Origin: JBDTSW01 sp963797835
GTDB lineage: Bacteria > Actinomycetota > Thermoleophilia > Solirubrobacterales > 70-9
DNA: 64,000 bases
Direction of reading: 5' to 3'
NCBI GenBank assembly: GCA_963797835.1
Contig: CAWCRN010000003.1
Span: 28,574 to 92,573 of the forward strand
In this document: one piece after another, positions 36,334 to 44,294 of the stretch
Layout: each line of letters begins with the position of its first letter
Position numbering within the stretch: position 1 is the first letter of the stretch
Translations under genes and position numbers: made by a program
The notes under the pieces: generated by a model
What the model was told of the DNA's origin: nothing
The model's input: the letters and a program-made list of their open reading frames with translations, nothing else
Database searches by the model: none

Positions 36334-36933
36334 ATGAGGATCCCGAACAGCGAGCACACGTCCCGGCCCTGGCGAATCCACGAGCTAACCCGCGACTTCC
36401 GGCTCGAGGACGTCTGGGCGCTCCCGACGCCGGGCGGCCGCCCGGAGGACTTCCCCCTGCTCGTGGAGCGGGTCGCCGCGGGCGACCCGTCGCAGGGCCA
36501 GTCCCGCGCCTCCCGCGCCCTCTGGGCGATCCGCTGGAAGGCCGGGGAGCTTCTGGGCCTGGACGACCCCGACTCCGGCGTCGGTTCCAGGGTGCCGACA
36601 CTGCGCGACCGGTTGCCTGCCGACCTGCGCGAGGCCCCGCGAGGTCCGGACTTCGAGAGCCTGCCCTTCACCTCCCTCTACCTGCTCGACGACGAGTGGG
36701 CCGCTGAGATCGCGAACAAGACCGTTCATGGCGTCCTCCACCTGGGCTGGGTCCCGGACGGCGCCGGCGCCTACCGAGGCCAGCTGGCCGTCTACGTGAA
36801 GCCGAACGGGCCGCTCGGCAAGGCCTACATGGCCGCGATCAAGCCGTTCCGGCACCTGATCGTGTACCCGGCCATGATGCGCACGATCGAGCGCCAGTGG
36901 CAGGCGCGCGGCGGCGATCCGACTGAGGGGTGA
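36334..36933 (+). CDS. DUF2867 domain protein
   Basis: 199 residues from ATG 36334. RPWRIHELTRDFRLEDVWAL, SRASRALWAIRWKAGELLGL, and the conserved C-terminal HLGWVPDGAGAYRGQLAVYV, NGPLGKAYMAAIKPFRHLIVYP and a terminal Trp region. Matches DUF2867, sometimes found as a C-terminal part of NAD(P)-binding epimerase-like proteins. Ligand unknown. It follows arsR by 35 nt and is probably co-transcribed. Confidence 0.8.
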   Translation: MRIPNSEHTSRPWRIHELTRDFRLEDVWALPTPGGRPEDFPLLVERVAAGDPSQGQSRASRALWAIRWKAGELLGLDDPDSGVGSRVPTLRDRLPADLREAPRGPDFESLPFTSLYLLDDEWAAEIANKTVHGVLHLGWVPDGAGAYRGQLAVYVKPNGPLGKAYMAAIKPFRHLIVYPAMMRTIERQWQARGGDPTEG

Positions 36934-36989
36934 GCGGGGGGACCGAACAGCCGATCGCCTGGGCCGTGCATCGCCCTCCGTGAGCGCGA

Positions 36990-36995
36990 GATACT
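36990..36995 (+). promoter_or_regulatory. GATACT -10 element of the cassette promoter
   Basis: GATACTGCGGGGGCG runs into the ATG at 37005. Near-identical copies stand at 42737 (+), 54710 (+, one G fewer) and 53891-53896 (-, one G more), each directly before a first-in-row MSQENVE gene. Confidence 0.6.
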
Positions 36996-37004
36996 GCGGG
37001 GGCG

Positions 37005-37391
37005 ATGTCGCAGGAGAACGTGGAAGCCGTGCGTAGTTCCATCGAGGCATACGAGCGCGGCGATTACGTCGCCGCTTCGGCATACCTTGCTCCCGAGGTC
37101 ATATGGGAGGTGGGTCAGGAGGGCCCGGCGCGGGGCCCGGCCGCTGTTCGGGAAATGTGGAAGCGCTGGACCCTCGAATGGGAGGAGCTCGAGATGAATC
37201 CCGAAGCGTTCATCGAGGCAGGGGACAACGTTGTCGTAGAGATGCATTACCGCGGCCGCGGTCTGGCCAGCGGGGCTGAGGTCGTTGACCGCCAGTTCGA
37301 GGTCCACACCTTCCGTCAACACCAGTGCGTCCGCAAGGCTGACTACCGGGAGCGATCCGAGGCCCTCGAAGCCGCCGGGCTTGAGGAGTAG
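37005..37391 (+). CDS. NTF2/SnoaL-like protein with MSQENVE head and LEAAGL tail (cassette A)
   Basis: 128 residues. MSQENVEAVRSSIEAYERGD, LAPEVIWEVGQEG, EAFIEAGDNVVVEMHYRGRG and the terminal EALEAAGLEE follow the SnoaL/NTF2-like pattern (helix, helix, curved sheet), a fold used by cyclases, isomerases and ligand-binding proteins. No catalytic His/Asp pair can be assigned. The head DNA ATGTCGCAGGAGAACGTGG and the tail are shared with other genes here. It follows the conserved GATACT promoter and precedes cassette B by 3 nt (TAGGCGATG). Confidence 0.8.
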   Translation: MSQENVEAVRSSIEAYERGDYVAASAYLAPEVIWEVGQEGPARGPAAVREMWKRWTLEWEELEMNPEAFIEAGDNVVVEMHYRGRGLASGAEVVDRQFEVHTFRQHQCVRKADYRERSEALEAAGLEE

Positions 37392-37394
37392 GCG

Positions 37395-37685
37395 ATGTCG
37401 CAGGTGAACGTGGAGACGTTCAACCGCGCAACTCGACGAGCATGGGCGTTCCTCATGCGCACCGTCAACGCGATTCGTCTCCTCGCCCGAGACGAGCGCA
37501 TCCCGAAGCCGCTGCGGTGGGTCGCCGGTATCGGCCTTCTGCCCATCCCCGGCCCTGTGGACGAGTTCGTTCTGATCCTGATCGCCCCGATCTTTCTGGC
37601 GTTCTATCGGAAGCCGATGCGGGAGGCGTGGGGCCGCTCTCCAAGACCTAACGATGCCCTCGAAGCCGCCGGGCTGCGGGACTAG
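37395..37685 (+). CDS. Membrane protein carrying the cassette head and tail (cassette B)
   Basis: 96 residues. MSQVNVETFNRATRRAWAFL begins like the NTF2-like genes and NDALEAAGLRD ends like them. The core is unrelated: RIPKPLRWVAGIGLLPIPGP then VDEFVLILIAPIFLAFYRKP, a hydrophobic hairpin similar to small DUF1232-like membrane proteins. So the conserved ends are not a property of the NTF2 fold. Translated 3 nt after cassette A. The stop shares CTAG with the convergent FAD oxidase gene. Confidence 0.7.
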   Translation: MSQVNVETFNRATRRAWAFLMRTVNAIRLLARDERIPKPLRWVAGIGLLPIPGPVDEFVLILIAPIFLAFYRKPMREAWGRSPRPNDALEAAGLRD

Positions 37686-39081
37686 GGATTACGGGATCGT
37701 GATCGAGATGTACTTTCGCGATCACCCGCCTCCCCACGCCTGAATACATCGCCCGGGTCGTACCGAGCCTTGACTTCCCGCAGCCGCCGGAGCCCCTCCT
37801 CGGCGTAGGCGGCCGCCGGTCGATCCGGGCCCCCTTCTGCCGAAATCAGGCTTGGGAAGGTCGCGTCGAGGGCGAAGGGCGCGATCGCTTCCGCGAAGCC
37901 GTCCACCCACTCGACGTTGCCCGGATCGAGGCTCTCGACCGGAGGCCAGAGACCGAGGCAGTGGTACGCCCACGGCGACTCGGGCGGGTTCAGCGCGACC
38001 TCATCCGGCCCGACGCGGCCCATCGCGCCACCCAGGGGCTGCAGGAACACGTGCGAGAGGGTCGCAGCCGGCCGGTTGGCGGCGGCGATCGCGATCTGCA
38101 GGGCATCGTCAGAGAGCTCGCGCAGGAACCGGCCCCTGAGGTGAGCGCGCACGCCGCGCGGGTTATGGAGGTCCCTGAGTGCCTGGAACGACCGGTACTC
38201 ATTCGGGGCGATCGCGTCCATCGATGGGCCAAGCTCCCGCAGCGGGGCCACTGCCCGCTCGCCCCCCTCGACGGGACCCAGGTAGCAGAAGACGATCGTG
38301 CAGGCGCCACCCAGCCCGGCGCCCAGCAGCAGGCCGCCCGCGACCTCGTCGGCGGCCGCCTGCATGAAATCCCGATAAAAGCGCGCCACCTCCTCCGCGC
38401 GCTCCCTGGGGAAGGTGAGAAAGCCGGCGAGCAGCATCGGGCCCACCGGATGAAGCCGGAACTCGAGCTCCGTGACGACTCCGAGCCCGCCGCCTCCGCC
38501 GCGCAGCGCCCAGAGCAGCTCGGGGTTCCGCTCGGGGCTCGCCTCGACGACCTGGCCGTCCGCGAGCACCACCTCGGCCGCGGTCAGGCTCAGGCAGGTG
38601 GGACCGAGGCTCCGTTCCAGCCAGCCGCTTCCATCGCACAGAGTGACGCCGGCAACCCCGAGGTCGGACAGGCGAGCCCCCGTGACCGCGAGGCCATGCT
38701 CCTGCGTGGCGGCGTCCATCTCGGCCCAGGTGAGGCCGCCCCCCACGCGCGCGCTGCGCGCTGAGGAGTCGATCTCCACCGTCTTGATCGCCGATACGTC
38801 GACCAGGAGGCCGCCCTCCAGGGTTGCGTTGTCCGAGGTGGCGCCGCAGCGCACGGCGACCGGGAGCCCGCGCTCGGCTGCCAGCGCGACGGCCCCGGTG
38901 ACGTCGTCGCGTGAGCCGCAGAGGGCGACGGCTCCGGGGCGCCGATCGATGGCTGCGTTGAAGACCTTGCGGTGGTCCTCGTAGCCCGGGTCGCCGGGGC
39001 CCAGTACCTCACCGGTCAGTTCGCTGACGTCTCCGGCTCGTCCGACTTGACCCCGATCTCCAGTGGCCCCATGACTGGCAT
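37682..39081 (-). CDS. FAD-linked oxidase-like protein lacking the flavin-linking histidine
   Basis: About 465 residues: FAD_binding_4 core (GLPVAVRCGATSDNATLEGG, VAGVTLCDGSGWLERSLG, ELLWALRGGGGGLGVVTELE) and BBE C-terminus (KARYDPGDVFRRGEAG). The usual GGGHS is CGATS, so covalent FAD attachment at that site is impossible. It may bind FAD non-covalently or be inactive. The N-terminus appears frameshifted: MPVMGPLEIGVKSDEPE from ATG 39081 joins DVSELTGEVLGPGDPGYEDH near 39030. Starts 11 nt after the Tat-oxidoreductase gene, probably the same operon. Confidence 0.75.
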
Positions 39082-39092
39082 CCCCGTTCGCC

Positions 39093-41342
39093 CTACAGGC
39101 TCGGCAGGGACTGGACCGCCCGGTAGCCCTCGTTGATCGCGCTATGGGTGTACGCGAATGCCTCCGAGTCGGAGTTGGCGATGGCCACGTTGCGGAACGG
39201 CTGGCGCGCAGCCACCTGGGGCTGGCCCGATTCCGGGCCGTAGAGCGAGGGGTCAAAGGTAGACGTCAGCTCGTGGGCGTAGCCATAGCTCCAGCGGTTG
39301 ATCTTCCAGTCGTGGATGTCCCTCTCCGGGTCGAAGTCGCCGCCCTGCTTGTTGACGGTGCGGTCGATGATGTCGATGACCGAGTCCTCCAGGTCCTCCC
39401 AGCTCATCTCGCGCAGCATCTGCTGTCCGGTCGAATAAGCGAACAGCTGGGGCACCGCCTCGAAGTGGTTCGGGACCACCTGGAACGTGAGCTGCGCCGG
39501 GGCGCTGGGCGGCTGGTTCGGGGTCGGGCCGTAGTACTTGCCGGGGGTTGCGGTCGGGCCGAATCCTGCACCCGCCGCGACGCTGAACGTGTCCCAGAAC
39601 AGGCTCGTGCCCCTGGGGCTGACGTTGCTGACCTTGGAGTCGGCGAACGCCTGCCAATTGTTGAGCCCGGCCCGACCGTAGATCAGCGGAACCTTGCGGG
39701 CGTAGCAGAGCCCTTCCACCTGCTCCTGTGGCAGGTCCCTGACCACGTGTGCGGTGACGCGGTTCCAGCAGGCCATGATCACGTGCTTGGCGTGGACCCG
39801 CCGGCCCGCCTTCTTGGCGTTCTTCTCTCCGCTTCCGTTGCCTGACGTGCCCGGCACGCCGTTGAGCACGTAGTCCACCGGGGAGTAGCCGCGGTCTTTG
39901 CGCGGCTTGATGTCAAACACCGTGGCGTTCAGCCGAACGCGGATCGTGTTGGCCGGGTGGTCCAGCTTGTCGTAGAGGCACTGCGTCTTGAGGATGCTGA
40001 GCTGATCGGGCCGTGCGGGTCCGTCGCCGACGTCGACATCGGGGAAGGCGGGCGGGATCAGCTTGCTGAGTGCGAGCCGCAGCAGCGAGGTGTTGCCGTC
40101 GGGCCAAGCGCGCGTGGGGCCTGTCACGGACCTCGTGTTCATGAAGGGCGTCCTTCCGAGCCCGGCCAGATCGATGTCCTCGGGGTCGCCGAGTCCCACC
40201 CCATCCGGGAATCCGGGCCGCCCGAGGGTCCAGCAGTCCGCCGCTGAGACGGCCTGGCCGCCGGCGCCGAGCAGGCTGCCGGAGCCGCGCCAGTACTCGC
40301 CGTGGAACGCCTCGTCGTTGATCCCGACGTGGTTCACGAGGTAGTGCTTGTAGGTGATCGAGGTCAGGTAGTCCCGCTTCTGGGCCTCGGTCAGCGGTGC
40401 CCCCGGCGCGTTGGCGAGGAAGTCGGCGTCCGTCGTCTGGACGTCCAGGATTCCCGCCTTCGCGGCGGCCGAGTACGGCGTGCGGTCGAGGAACGCCGTC
40501 CAGCCCGCCACGTTGTTGGGCTCGAGGCCCGCAAACGGCCCGGCGTTCCTGGCCGCGATGACGTGGTCGGTGCCGCCGAACTCCGCGCCCGGGAACAGGA
40601 GCCGCTGATAGAGCCCGAACGAGGCCGGGATACCGGCGGCGCCACCGTTCTGCCACTTGGTGGCGGTGGCGGTGTCGACCCCGGCCCAGGCGAGGAAATC
40701 AAGCGCCGGCTGGCCATCGGAGGCCGGGATGCCTGGCGGCCCAGCTTGGCCCCAGGTGCCGATGCTGTCGAGGTTGACCGTGCCGCCGTTGCGGAGCGTC
40801 AGGACGTCCGTGTTGGCGTTGGCCGCGTTCGGAATGTGGAATTCGTTGCGGTGGGAGTGGCCCCCGAAGTCCGGCAACGCGTCGATGATCAGGATCTTCT
40901 TGTCAGGCCCGAAGCGGTCCTGGTACGACTTGGCGGCCGAGATCCCACTGGCCCCGGCACCAACGATCACGCAGTCGTACTGCTCCTTGGTGTCCTTCAC
41001 AGACGTATCGATGCCCGGGCCACCGTTGGTCGAGTGGATCTGGGAGGGGTTGGAGGGTGGCGGTCCGTCGATCTTGATCGTCCGGTCGATGACCTCGTCC
41101 GGCTGTCCCGTATATGGGTTGGTGAAGCTCGGCGGGTAATAGTCCGGCGGCAAGGGGTTGTCGCCTTTGCTGGCGGCCATCGCCTCGGAGCCGGTCAGAT
41201 GGGGATACGCGGCCGCCACCGCGAGCCCGCCGGCGGTGACCGCCGCCCCATCGAGGAAGTCCCGGCGCGTGATGCCGTCCTTCGCCTCTCGTTTCTCGCG
41301 CTCGTCGCTGTTCCGAGGCTTACGGCTACCGCTCTCGCTCAT
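39093..41342 (-). CDS. Tat-exported FAD-dependent oxidoreductase (spermidine-dehydrogenase-like)
   Basis: 749 residues. Twin-arginine signal GITRRDFLDGAAVTAGGLAV near residue 25, then a Rossmann FAD motif (DCVIVGAGASGISAAKSYQD ... ILIIDA) and a long substrate domain with GTVNLDSIGTWGQAGPPG and LRNGG blocks. The C-terminal FAD-contact region YSYGYAHELTSTF-like is read here as RWSYGYAHELTSTFDPSLYG. Best recalled match is spermidine dehydrogenase/NAD(P)-binding amine-oxidase-like proteins. Acts outside the membrane. Divergent from a small zinc-finger gene. Confidence 0.78.
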   Translation of the reverse strand: MSESGSRKPRNSDEREKREAKDGITRRDFLDGAAVTAGGLAVAAAYPHLTGSEAMAASKGDNPLPPDYYPPSFTNPYTGQPDEVIDRTIKIDGPPPSNPSQIHSTNGGPGIDTSVKDTKEQYDCVIVGAGASGISAAKSYQDRFGPDKKILIIDALPDFGGHSHRNEFHIPNAANANTDVLTLRNGGTVNLDSIGTWGQAGPPGIPASDGQPALDFLAWAGVDTATATKWQNGGAAGIPASFGLYQRLLFPGAEFGGTDHVIAARNAGPFAGLEPNNVAGWTAFLDRTPYSAAAKAGILDVQTTDADFLANAPGAPLTEAQKRDYLTSITYKHYLVNHVGINDEAFHGEYWRGSGSLLGAGGQAVSAADCWTLGRPGFPDGVGLGDPEDIDLAGLGRTPFMNTRSVTGPTRAWPDGNTSLLRLALSKLIPPAFPDVDVGDGPARPDQLSILKTQCLYDKLDHPANTIRVRLNATVFDIKPRKDRGYSPVDYVLNGVPGTSGNGSGEKNAKKAGRRVHAKHVIMACWNRVTAHVVRDLPQEQVEGLCYARKVPLIYGRAGLNNWQAFADSKVSNVSPRGTSLFWDTFSVAAGAGFGPTATPGKYYGPTPNQPPSAPAQLTFQVVPNHFEAVPQLFAYSTGQQMLREMSWEDLEDSVIDIIDRTVNKQGGDFDPERDIHDWKINRWSYGYAHELTSTFDPSLYGPESGQPQVAARQPFRNVAIANSDSEAFAYTHSAINEGYRAVQSLPSL

Positions 41343-41518
41343 CCGGGCTCCTCCATCCCCGACTTGAGGAATCGATTTTTCGAGTGCCCACGAGGCAATC
41401 AGTGGGGACCGTGCCTGTCAAGGGCCCCTCTGTACACATCCCCTGCCGGCCTATGTCCGAATCGGCCCGGCGGCTGACCCGTCGCGGCGGCCCGGCTCCG
41501 GGTGGCTACAGTCATCGG

Positions 41519-41725
41519 ATGGAGCACGTCCCCTCCGTCCGGCTGCGGGAGCTCTGCGCCGCCTGCAATGGAACGGGATCACGCCAGGTCGAGCGGAGCG
41601 CCGGACATGCGGCCTGGTCCAAGACGAGGCCCTGCCCGAGCTGCGATGGAAAGGGGCACACCTCGCGGTGGGTGCCCCTGAGCGAGCTGCAACGGCTGCT
41701 GGACCAAACCCGGTCCGAGGCCTGA
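41519..41725 (+). CDS. Small DnaJ-type zinc-finger protein
   Basis: 68 residues with two CxxCxGxG motifs, CAACNGTG and CPSCDGKG, the zinc-binding repeat of DnaJ/HSP40 central domains, separated by 22 residues; no J domain. ATG 41519 follows a TACAGT -10 hexamer by 7 nt (leaderless). Probably a stand-alone zinc-ribbon; role unknown. Confidence 0.7.
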   Translation: MEHVPSVRLRELCAACNGTGSRQVERSAGHAAWSKTRPCPSCDGKGHTSRWVPLSELQRLLDQTRSEA

Positions 41726-41740
41726 TCCACGGCGGCTAGG

Positions 41741-41765
41741 GGGTCACGTTCTACCGACGTGACCC
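41741..41765 (+). terminator. Hairpin terminator
   Basis: Nine-base arms GGGTCACGT (41741-41749) and ACGTGACCC (41757-41765) around a 7-nt loop, 15 nt after the zinc-finger gene. The next ~130 bp to the convergent RTX gene hold nothing recognisable. Confidence 0.7.
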
Positions 41766-41897
41766 GGGTCCAAATCTATGCCCGGCATGGTTCGGGCTGG
41801 CACGGTCTAGAAACCGCCTTGCCGCCCACGGACCTGGCTGGGCTTTTCCACCCCTAGTTCGGGTTGTCCTCGGCCAGTGCGATCGCCCGATCGAGCA

Positions 41898-42590
41898 CTA
41901 GGGATCGGGGACCCGGGTCACGTTCTCGCAGTCGTCGGCGACGTCGTCGTTGTTGTTCGCCGTCACGTCGTCGACGCCCCCACCGCACCTGACCTTGTCC
42001 TTGCCGCCGGGCGACTCGCTGTCGGCGGCGTCGATGTCGTCGGCTCCAGGCCCACCGCGATGGACATCATCTCCCTCCTCGCCCTGCATGCTGTCGGGCC
42101 CGGGTCCGCCGTCCAGTAGGTCGCTTCCCTCATCTCCATACATCCCGCCGCTCTGCTGGTCGCCGTCATCGCCGCCGAAGAGCTCGTCGGCCTCCGGCCC
42201 TCCGGCCATGAAGTCGTCGCCGGAGCCTCCGTTCATCAGGTCGCGACCGGTCTCCTCGTCCTCGACGACATCGTCCCCCTTGCCGCCGAAAGAGACGTCG
42301 TTTCCGTTCTCGCCGGTGAGGTCGGTGTCGGAGCCGCCCCCGCCGCGTATCTCGTCGGGGCCGTTGCCGGCAAACACGTCGTCGGCCCCGCCCTTCGCGA
42401 GGATCAGATCCTTGTCTGGTGAACCCGTGATGTCGTCGGGATCGCTCGTGCCCTCACAGCGGACCCCACCGCCCGAGCAGTCGATGGTCGCCGCCCACGC
42501 GGTCGCCGCGAGAATTGCGAGCCCCGCCGCCGCAGCGGCGATCGCCACAACTCGACTCCGCCTGCCACCCCCGCTGATCATCGGCTCCAC
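41898..42590 (-). CDS. Secreted RTX-like calcium-binding repeat protein
   Basis: 230 residues. Signal peptide (VVAIAAAAAGLAILAATAWA) followed by about ten nonapeptide-like acidic Gly repeats (GGADDVFAGNGPDEIRGGGG, GGSGDDFMAGGPEADELFGG, GGPGPDSMQGEEGDD) of the hemolysin-type Ca2+-binding beta-roll. A terminal DCENVTRV contains a Cys pairing with CGGGVDDV, a frequent ending in this lineage. No protease or lipase domain, so it is a pure beta-roll. Function unknown, extracellular. Confidence 0.83.
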   Translation of the reverse strand: MEPMISGGGRRSRVVAIAAAAAGLAILAATAWAATIDCSGGGVRCEGTSDPDDITGSPDKDLILAKGGADDVFAGNGPDEIRGGGGSDTDLTGENGNDVSFGGKGDDVVEDEETGRDLMNGGSGDDFMAGGPEADELFGGDDGDQQSGGMYGDEGSDLLDGGPGPDSMQGEEGDDVHRGGPGADDIDAADSESPGGKDKVRCGGGVDDVTANNNDDVADDCENVTRVPDP

Positions 42591-42751
42591 CCTAACGCAA
42601 ACCCCCTTGTTCGGCCGGCTCTCCGCCGGGGCAGGCGGAACCGCGGGTCGCTAGTCACCGGGCGCGAACGGGAGCGTAGCCGGGGGCGCGCTTTGGGGCT
42701 CCGGGGTTGAAGGCATTGAGGGGTGCTTGCACGCGGGATACTGCGGGGGCG

Positions 42752-43153
42752 ATGTCGCAGGAGAACGTCGAGATCGTGAAGGTGGCCTATGAGGTCTTCG
42801 CCCGAGCAGGGCTTGATCGGTTCATGGAGCACTTCACCGACGACGTCGAGTACCACGCCCTCGCGGGCGAGCTGATGCACGAGCCGTGTCACGGCAAGGA
42901 CGCCGTGCGGGCATGGCTCCAGGACTGGATCGACATGTTCGATGGGTTCTGGATGGAGCTGGTGGAACTGATCGACGCCGGTGGGGTCACCGTGTTCACA
43001 GCTGAGCGGTACGGCGGGCGCGCCCGGCTCAGCGGCGTTGAAACGGATTCGGCCAACTGGACGGTCTTCACCATCCGCGACGAAAAGATCGCCTCCGGCC
43101 ACGAGTACCCGACCCGTGAACAGGCCCTCGAAGCCGTCGGACTGCCGGAGTAG
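42752..43153 (+). CDS. NTF2/SnoaL-like protein, head/tail family (cassette C)
   Basis: 133 residues: MSQENVEIVKVAYEVFARAG, TDDVEYHALAGELMHEPCHG, LVELIDAGGVTVFTAERYGG and the tail TREQALEAVGLPE. SnoaL-like fold. GATACT (42737-42742) and GCGGGGGCG lead into ATG 42752. Followed after TAGGCG by the decayed cassette D. Confidence 0.82.
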   Translation: MSQENVEIVKVAYEVFARAGLDRFMEHFTDDVEYHALAGELMHEPCHGKDAVRAWLQDWIDMFDGFWMELVELIDAGGVTVFTAERYGGRARLSGVETDSANWTVFTIRDEKIASGHEYPTREQALEAVGLPE

Positions 43154-43156
43154 GCG

Positions 43157-43514
43157 ATGTCGCAGGAGAACGTCGAACTCGTTCGACGGGATATGAGGCG
43201 GCGGCCCGGGACGACCCTGACGCCCCTAGCGTCCCTCCACCCCGAGGTCGAGTTCCACACCTACGGGAGTCCCCGCGCGGGCGTGATCGCGGCAGGGACG
43301 CGTCACAGTTCGAGAGCGTCAGGGTCGGGTCGAGGGGTGTGGACGCGGGGAGCGGGTCGTCGTGAGCACGCAGCATGCCGTGCCCAAGGGCGGCCAGCAG
43401 GAGATCGATGTGCGAATGACGGAGGTCTGGACCATCCGCGACGACCTGCTCGCCGAGCGACACTCCTACTCGACCCGGGCCGAAGCCCTCGAGGCCGCCG
43501 GGCTGCGGGAGTAG
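43157..43514 (+). pseudogene. Decayed NTF2-like cassette D
   Basis: Starts MSQENVELVRRDMRRR and retains HPEVEFHTYGSP. An internal deletion (the stretch equal to KYNEDLF in the gene at 55135) and indels then shift the frame. The DNA stays very close to 55135-55533 to the end, including the AVPKGGQQEIDV and RHSYSTR codons in another frame, and the tail ends GCCGGGCTGCGGGAGTAG at 43514. It is a dead paralogue of that gene. Confidence 0.8.
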
Positions 43515-43523
43515 GTTTTCACC

Positions 43524-43760
43524 TTGGCTAGATACCGCGTCGGCTTCGACGGGCACTGGCAGGAGGACTTCGACGCCGAGGAGGCCGCGGTGGAATGGGC
43601 ATCCGAGGTCGGCGAAACTGGCCGAACCGTGTACGTGGTCCGGTACAGAGGCTTGCGAAGGCAGCTTGTTGCAGTGTTTCCGGCATCGGAGGAGGCCGCC
43701 GCGCGAAAGCGGTGGCGGCGCAGGGATGGTGGTGGCGCTGTCGGTGGGGCCGGGTTCTAA
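43524..43760 (+). CDS. Small hypothetical protein
   Basis: 78 residues: MARYRVGFDGHWQEDFDAEE, AAVEWASEVGETGRTVYVVR, YRGLRRQLVAVFPASEEAAA, then a basic Gly-rich end. The compact beta-alpha pattern looks like a real single-domain protein, but no family is recognised. It begins 9 nt after the cassette D stop and is followed by an orphan cassette tail. Confidence 0.5.
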   Translation: MARYRVGFDGHWQEDFDAEEAAVEWASEVGETGRTVYVVRYRGLRRQLVAVFPASEEAAARKRWRRRDGGGAVGGAGF

Positions 43761-43986
43761 CCTCAGCCGGGGTTTCATTTGCCGGGCTGCGGGAGTAGGG
43801 CGGTCGTGACCTGAGACCGGCGGTGAACCTCGCCCGCCACGCGCGCTCGCCCCCGCGTGCCCTCCACGCCCGAACAGACTCGCGATGGCAGGCCTTACAC
43901 CAGCTTGAGAGCTTGTCCTTGGTGTGGCGGTTCATCGAGAACTCAGCGAGGGGTTTCGCCTGGTCGCAGTTGACGCAGTGCTTCAT
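43528..43986 (-). CDS. Small CxxC zinc-finger protein with doubtful C-terminal extension
   Basis: MKHCVNCDQAKPLAEFSMNR followed by SWCKACHRESVRAWRARGG shows two CxxC pairs in the C-x2-C-x(n)-F-x(n)-C-x2-C-H pattern of small zinc-binding/HNH-adjacent proteins. Only the first ~55 residues look genuine. Downstream of about 43810 the frame crosses an orphan cassette tail and then lies antisense to the 43524 gene. The natural stop has probably been lost. Confidence 0.45.
   Translation of the reverse strand: MKHCVNCDQAKPLAEFSMNRHTKDKLSSWCKACHRESVRAWRARGGERAWRARFTAGLRSRPPYSRSPANETPAEVRTRPHRQRHHHPCAATAFARRPPPMPETLQQAAFASLCTGPRTRFGQFRRPRMPIPPRPPRRRSPPASARRSRRGI
43781..43810 (+). repeat. Orphan cassette tail with GGGCGGTCRYGAC extension
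   Basis: GCCGGGCTGCGGGAGTAG then GGCGGTCGTGAC, with no upstream NTF2-like reading frame. The same 30-bp block occurs at 54146-54175, and a variant at 56180-56208. Confidence 0.6.
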
Positions 43987-44218
43987 GAGCGGATTCTCTT
44001 TTTCCCGCGCCGAACTATTTCTCGCCAAAGTCTGGGGCGATACTCGTTTCCGAGCATCCGGCGATTCAGACCCACCCCCCTAGGAGGGCGTCGCGAAACT
44101 CGTATCCCGCAGGAGCAAGGGGGGATCATGGGCAACCAGAGGCAGGCCTACCCCCCAATCCGCCGCCTTCTTCCCCAAAGGGCTTGGCCGCCGTCCGGGC
44201 CGGCTGAGCAGGACTGTC

Positions 44219-44276
44219 GCTTTGCATGGGAAGCGGTACGGCCGCGCGGCGGGGACCAGCTCTCCGCCCAACCTAC
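44219..44276. repeat. 58-bp dispersed repeat, 3' flank of lipoprotein A
   Basis: Nearly identical to 52115-52172 (3' flank of lipoprotein B), differing by a few single-base changes. Contains GAAGCGGTACGGCCGCGCGG. At the other site it includes the stop codon. The surrounding 44030-44290 has no convincing gene; an ATG at 44128 with a good SD opens a 56-codon frame of unconvincing composition. Confidence 0.65.
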
Positions 44277-44294
44277 TCTAAGAGTGCAGTCCTC

